Assembly (NCBI GenBank): GCA_022496205.1
Contig: WTXD01000003.1
Span: 310,001-374,000 of the forward strand
DNA: 64,000 nucleotides
Direction of reading: 5' to 3'
Source: Gloeopeniophorella convolvens
Lineage: Eukaryota; Basidiomycota; Agaricomycetes; Russulales
Positions 58,606-64,000 of this stretch are shown piece after piece; the first letter of the stretch is position 1, and the number at the start of each line of letters is the position of its first letter. The position numbers and the translations under genes were made by a program. Below the pieces are notes generated by a model. That model was not told where the DNA came from, did no database searches, and saw nothing but the letters and a program-made list of their open reading frames with translations.

Positions 58606-61600
58606 CCTGTCGTCAGACCTCCGCTTCGCGGCCCATACTTGCTCGAAGGGGTCGGAGGTCATATATCTCGCCAAAAAGGCTACGATCGAATCACGGACCC
58701 TCCAGGAGTGGACTTTGGTCTTCGTCCTATTGCCATCTTCGTCCGTGATCCGCACGAGCTTCAACAGCCATACAAAGAGATGGCGAACTTTGTCGACCGT
58801 CTCACTGCTGACGACATCGGGCTGTATCCAGAGATGCATCGTCGAATCAAGGAGGCGAACGACCGTGAGCTTGAGTTCGTCGTTCAGCTGGTAGAGGTAT
58901 TGCGGGGATAGGGAAGCAACCTTGATCAACAGATTGTCCAGAGAAGTGAGATTGATGTGGAGCGCCCGCCGACGTATGTTCGCCAGGTAAGGTCCGCAAG
59001 CGAGCAAAAATTCGTCCCGTCGCAATTGAGGATGATATCAGTCAACTCCCGATCTCTCGTGGGTTCCTCGCCTGATGATTGGAGGATGGGGCCGACAGTA
59101 AGAGACGACATACAGACATCCAAGATCACCTGTGCGGTGCTTTGGCCATTTGCATGTCTTGACGCTTCGACGGTACCAGCTGATGAATGGACATTTACGG
59201 ATCCAAAGTCGTCCTGGTCGTCCACCTCCATGACGTCATGAATACGCGAATGGCCAGTAGCTTTGGCTAGGACGACGCGCAGGGTTGTCTTCATCGCAGC
59301 AATCACTCGGGAAAGGAATTCCGGAGCCTATAGTATGATCAGATTGACACCGGCCCACAGATGTGCTACTTACTTCGGGCGTCTGCCAGATTACTCTCTG
59401 AAGTTCGCGAAGCGTGGCAAGTCCAAGTTCTTCGCTTCCACGTCGACGTCCGTCAAGCGTTGCAACGTTGCCCGTCGAATGCCGCTGCCGATACTGGGGC
59501 CCAAAAGGCCAATCCAGGGGGGAATATCATCGTCACACTCGTCAAGGCGGACAAGTGAGTCAAATCCAGGAGAACCGAGGCCTTCTCTTCCAGCGTCCAT
59601 TTCTGCTGGTGAAGGATTGCGCACGAACGCCAATGTTTTGTATGCTGCATGAAGTACTCGTCTGTTCGACTGTGTTCCGTTAAGGCTGAGCAAGCCTTCG
59701 ACGATATACCCATCACAGCGAAATCCACAGCGCTCCGTGCTCGCCTGCGGAGAGCGCATTGTCACCGTCCACGGACGTGTCGATGCTCTCGAGATCTTCA
59801 ACAGGATTGACGACGCCTTTCGCTCCCGAGGGCTCGGAGGAGCGAGGTCACCCGTTCTGCTGGGTGCAGTGAGTACGGGCTTCACGGAGCTTTGTGACTG
59901 GAGCGATGATGATGGCGTCTTGAAAGGGGGAAGTTGTGCATGTAGCGAAAAGTTGCGGATAATTTCGCTTCGGCGTTCCTCCTTGACTGTGCTGACGATA
60001 GTGCACTCTGGGAGTAGCATGCGGCAAAGCAACTGGGTTCGCTTCGAGAAACCACAAGCGACGGCCAGAACAAGGACTATATCACTGACAAGGGACGTGA
60101 GATCTTCAATCTTCCGCCTGGGGCACCGCCTTCCAAGCCCGTAATGCGTCAAGGCTGTAGCTGTCCGCTAGCCAGCTAAGAACTTTGTCCTCCATACGCA
60201 TTCTGTGCAGTCGCATGTCTTGGTTGGCGACTTGCAAGCAGAGGGCGACGAAAGCGCAGACGGCGTCATAAGGATAAGGGGGACCTTGAACGCCATGTCG
60301 TTCGCAAAAGCTTCGATCTCCGGGAGAATGCGCTGGGATGTGAGAAGTTGTTTTGCATGCAAAAGGAGGATATATGCGAGGTGACAGGCAGAACGGCAAA
60401 CAATAGGTACATCCGCTCGTCGGATGGCATGCGTCCAGATTGGATCCCAGGTCTGTGACGTGTCTAGGGAAGATGCTGGACCTCCTTTAAGCGACACCTG
60501 GTTTTCTGCGATCGCAGCCAAACACAGAAACACCCAGGACTGTGTTACGGCGTCGTCTCCGGAGATGAATTGGAGCAAATTCGAGAGAATGTTCTGCCGG
60601 AGGTCTTCATGAAGTGCGACCCAGTGTCGATCTATGAAGAAGAGAAGGACTTGGAGATGGTATGACCGAACCCTCGACGACGATTTCGACTGAATGGAAT
60701 GAAGCAAGGACACGATTGGACTGTCAAGCTTGGCCCTCTTTCCTTCGCGCCTGCTTAAGTCCGGAGGTCGGGAGTGGAGAGATTCTGATAATGCATGGAG
60801 CTGATGCTTCCGATGAATATAATGCAAGGAGAATGCGTGGCGGACTGACCTTCTCAGCACAATCTGCTTGCAGTTCGAGGATGGCCCAAGACAGGGCTTG
60901 GCTCGCGTCAAAATCCCACCCGTATCGAAAGGTTCGGGCCTCAAATGCACCGGGGCCGTGTTGATGCGAATCGCTCTTTGACACCGCGAGGGACAGTCGT
61001 AATGAGTCAAGAGAGAGACCGTCAACACCCCACCGACTCTCGGCTTCTCCGTCCAGTAGGTACCATAAATGGGATACGCCCTTGGCGTAGCTAAACTCGA
61101 GAGAGGGGCCTGATCTCGGATCGTGTGAAGTGTAGAATGGGAAAAGGGTGCGCAGGACGGCAATAAGGTTCTCCTTCATGGGCCTGCTCTTTGTCCCCCA
61201 CAATCCTAGTAGGGCATCCCATGACTTCTGTGCAAATTGCGTGACTGAATCTCGCTTGTTCAAGGCAGATGAGATAGAGTTGAGGATAGGACAATGACAT
61301 AGTCAGGATGGAGGGATGTGTCGGATGGATACATGCATAAGAACCTTAGCAAACGGTTCAATATGGCCGAGCCAAGATTCGGATACTCGTTAGAAAGAAG
61401 TGGTGCCGACGGGAATGTGAGGAGATGCGAGAGGAGTGACGTGAACTCAATCTGTTCAACTGTCACAGAACGATGTTGCGTGCGTGGTGGACCGCGAGGC
61501 GCCGAAGGGCCTGGAGTGCCACTTCCCTCGCGTCGCCTCCGTTTATTGGGGCTTGAGCTTGAAGGGAGATCGGCGTCGCTTCCTTCGCCTTCGAAACCAG

Positions 61601-62171
61601 AATCCGATCCTTCTTCCGCCTCCCCATCGCGACCTCATCGCCTACATCGCCTTGGTCCAGACGCTTTCGTAAGGAGTCCCCTAGAACGACGTTCAAGCTC
61701 ATCTCCGTCAGCTTGACCCACATTTCATCGTCAATGTGCTCCAGGTGTGGTGGATAGTCCAAGACGCATCGAATTGCCTTGGCATAGTCTAGCGCCACTG
61801 GAAGGTATAAGTTCCCTGGTGAACGCTGGTCTGGACGAGGTGATTTAACAGGGCCCTGATGACGTTCTTGTGAGTCAGCTGATGGACACTGCGCTGCGTC
61901 AACCACCGAACGGCGGCGGCAATATCTGCAACCCTCTTCGTGGCTGCAGGTGCAGATTTTGACCCGTGGGTCGCTAGGGACTTCTCGTTCAATACTGCTG
62001 TGAAGAGGGCCTGGAATAGAGCAAGCCACCAAGTCGTTTCGGGGTGGTGTCGAGCCCAGCGACGACAGCGTCGCGTGCGAGTGCATTGCGAAGGGATGAT
62101 ATCGCAGCCTGCCGCTCCTTGACTCCGTCCGACTTTAATTGCTCAATAAGCGAATTGACAGTCTTGTGCAT
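52467..62171 (-). CDS. TEL1: ATM-family checkpoint kinase TEL1
   Basis: One 9.7-kb multi-exon gene starts at 62171 ([20 protein letters not shown]) and ends at 52467. The helical-repeat body and FAT region run through about 61.9-54 kb. The PI3K-like kinase then reads [20 protein letters not shown] and [11 protein letters not shown]. The catalytic loop is [17 protein letters not shown] and the Mg-binding segment is [20 protein letters not shown], then [15 protein letters not shown]. The C-terminal FATC domain reads [20 protein letters not shown] and ends [18 protein letters not shown] usually ends soon after a Tyr-x-Gly-Trp; here the end is a little longer. Tel1/ATM senses double-strand breaks and maintains telomeres. 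I did not resolve every exon. Expected size is about 2,900-3,000 aa. An Asp12 run encoded by (GTC)12 lies at 58570-58605. Confidence 0.93.
58570..58605 (+). repeat. (GTC)12 trinucleotide repeat coding for poly-Asp in TEL1
   Basis: Twelve perfect GTC units on the plus strand read as 12 consecutive GAC codons in the TEL1 frame, flanked by RSDDR and VDPTNLP. All codons are identical, so slippage and length variation are likely. Confidence 0.95.
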
Positions 62172-63638
62172 GAGGAAACTATGGGTAAAAGGGACAAGAC
62201 TCGGACGTTGCTTGGACGCGCCGCCGACTTGAGCGCGTCAATCGCTGGTCAGTCGCGAGGCTGACTCATCTATTGCCTGTATTTGGCCGCGTCGACCGAG
62301 CCTAGAAATTTGAATGTCGTCTCTTGACCTGTTGTTTTCACCAACTCGTGCACATGTCTCGTCCCCTCCAACAATCCGAAACGAGTCGGTTTTTGGTGTT
62401 CTTATTTTCTCTCTATCACCTTTCTGTGTCTACGCGCAAGGTCGCTTGTGTTCAGTCATTAATGGCCTCTTTCTGCCCGGGCAGTGCTTTACACATCCAC
62501 CCTGCTCCGGTTCTGGTGAAGCGCCAAGAGAAACGAAGGCTACCCGTCTAATCAACGGGTGGATTGGTACTTGAGAAGTGAGACTTGTTCTGGTTAGGTC
62601 TACTACGGTTTTGTGTTACCACACAGTATGTATATTTTATGTTCGAATTGTTTAATCAGTGTTGTATGCGGGAATATTGAGTCCTATGACAAGGCATGAA
62701 TCCCAAGTCCTTCGCACGCCAAACGCAGACCATCCTCGCATATGCTGCGCTGTCGTTTCCGATACTGAAGGTACAGTCGTAGCTATAATCAAAGTACATA
62801 AGTTCAGGGCTCAATCCAGTGTCCATTGCTCGATACTCAAACCACACGCGAACGGTCACAACACGTGGATATATTTCGTAAGGTGACTAGGGCGGCCGCT
62901 GATGTTGCTCTTAAAGGTCTCATCCGTCATGCATCACGATCTTCGTTCAATCGTGGGCGAAACCCCGAGCCCGGTCTCGACTGGTACGAGATGTAGCTTC
63001 GAAGGACTTGATCTTCTTGCTCTCCAAGTACGTGTCAACAGAGAAAGCTTAAGCTGCGAATGCCATAAGCAACCGCCGGGGCGGGATGACGCATTGGCAG
63101 TGGCCGGGCCAGGCAGTTACTTAGTGCCAGGGTGGCCTGTGAGTGATGAGCGAAGTAAGTCATCGATCCGGGCCAGCCGCGATCACCTGCAATGAAGCGG
63201 CATCGGAATCATCAGGCTACATTGGTAGATTGTCCGAGGACACCCCAGCGCGAGGGCTAGCCAGTGACGCTAGTGCGTTATCTTGATGACCTTGGGGCGA
63301 AGCAGCGCGAGCTTGAAGCATGATGGGGCCGGAGCGATGTGGGAGGTCCTCGGAGGTCTGGAGGGTGTCCGGAGCGGCCGACAGCACTGACTGACGGAAG
63401 GCGCTCTAAGCGCGCTTGGGCAGGCTTCTCTACAGCCGATAGGCGTTTCTGATTGGCTGGCTAGACTAAACGCCCAGCTTTGAGGCTGCAGATCGAGGAG
63501 TTGACGTAATTAACGAGATGTTTGGGGGTTGGGGTTCGCCCCAGGATCGAGCACGAGCAGCGAGCGCGGTAGGCCCTTCTTTACCACTCAAAAACGAAGC
63601 CCTCGTCTTATCCTGTATCTCTTTCCCCTCCCCTAGAC
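62172..63638. other. Divergent promoter region between TEL1 and ACC1
   Basis: About 1.5 kb between the divergent TEL1 and acetyl-CoA carboxylase starts. The left half is AT-richer. A pyrimidine tract ending CCCCTCCCCTAG just before the ACC1 ATG looks like the end of a 5' UTR intron. No gene is seen. Confidence 0.5.
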
Positions 63639-64000
63639 ATGGCTGCGTATGACCACTCCAAAGTCGCCCACTTCATCGGTTTGTTCATCCTGTTGTCCGT
63701 ATGCTGGCGCTCACTGACCCCCATTCCATGCGCAGGCGGTAATTCACTCGACAAGGCCCCCGCTGGTCGTGTTCATGACTTCGTCAAAGCCAACGGTGGT
63801 CACACAGTCATCACCAAGGTGGGTGTCACTTACTTTGAGCGTATATGCGGTCGTGCTGATTCTGGTTCAGATCCTCATCGCCAACAATGGTGATTTCGCT
63901 CGTCGATCACGTTCTGTGTAGATGCTGATCTTATCTACTCAGGTATTGCTGCTGTGAAGGAGATTCGGTCCATCAGGCAATGGAGCTACGAGACCTTCGG
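63639..64000 (+). CDS. ACC1: Acetyl-CoA carboxylase, N-terminal part (cut by window edge)
   Basis: Exons 63639-63678, 63736-63818, 63871-63889 and 63943 to the window end are in phase. The protein starts MAAYDHSKVAHFIGGNSLD and continues APAGRVHDFVKANGGHTVIT, then KILIANNGIAAVKEIRSIRQ and WSYETFG, where the window ends. This is the very conserved entry to the biotin carboxylase domain of cytosolic eukaryotic acetyl-CoA carboxylase, the ATP-dependent enzyme that makes malonyl-CoA for fatty-acid synthesis. The full protein is about 2,200 aa. Only about 66 residues are inside this window. Three introns in the first 300 bp, including a 19-nt exon, are notable. It is divergent from TEL1. Confidence 0.95.

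Noticed and set aside
63520..63560. GGGTTCGCCCC resembling the 3' half of a tRNA
   Set aside because: No matching 5' half or anticodon stem in the preceding 60 bases.

Overview
The window is nuclear DNA of a filamentous basidiomycete, most likely an Agaricomycete. It is GC-rich. Genes are broken by many introns of about 45-70 nt with GTRNGT donors, CTNAC-like branch sites and YAG acceptors. All recognisable proteins are conserved fungal housekeeping or regulatory proteins. Most gene models here were built by joining exons by hand through splice sites and reading phase, and most of them close exactly in frame.

Layout, left to right. 61-2492 (-): two-finger GATA factor of the iron-repressor type (SRE/Urbs1/Fep1). 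3695-6184 (-): HAUS6-type augmin subunit. 6490-7151 (-) and 7820-9156 (-): two proteins I do not recognise. 9712-10422 (-): ribosomal protein eL37 with tiny coding exons. 10777-14355 (-): VPS9-domain Rab5 GEF. 15425-16316 (+): unrecognised coiled-coil protein. 17314-17877 (+): free-standing Bud6/Aip3 N-terminal domain. 18615-21448 (+): disordered protein with a C-terminal NTF2-like fold. 22088-24178 (+): spliceosomal cyclophilin CWC27. 24739-26097 (+): ER-anchored E2 UBC6. 26517-27239 (-): thymidylate kinase. 28904-29656 (-): GNAT acetyltransferase. 29657-36085 is a 6.4-kb stretch with no credible gene. 36086-37013 (-): small Ser-rich protein with a zinc-finger-like tail. 37237-40121 (-): MKT1. 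41969-43130 (-): epsilon-COP. 43940-45815 (+): checkpoint clamp subunit RAD9. 45816-49050 again lacks a credible gene. 49051-51763 (+): PAK/STE20 kinase. 52467-62171 (-): the giant PIKK TEL1/ATM. 63639 to the right edge (+): the start of acetyl-CoA carboxylase.

There is no operon-like or biosynthetic cluster. The set covers iron regulation, spindle assembly, translation, endocytic and COPI traffic, splicing, ERAD, dTTP supply, polarity signalling and DNA-damage signalling (RAD9 and TEL1 are about 7 kb apart).

The most notable non-genic object is a 479-bp AT-rich element at 43221-43699. It has 49-bp terminal inverted repeats starting CACTG and a 3-bp GAT target duplication. It reads as a non-autonomous CACTA-like transposon (MITE) lodged in the shared divergent promoter of epsilon-COP and RAD9. 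A second theme is single-base frame breaks inside strongly conserved coding sequence (CWC27, MKT1 twice, HAUS6 once), mostly in short G/C runs. These look like residual sequencing indels but could be real lesions. I found no clearly new molecular system.
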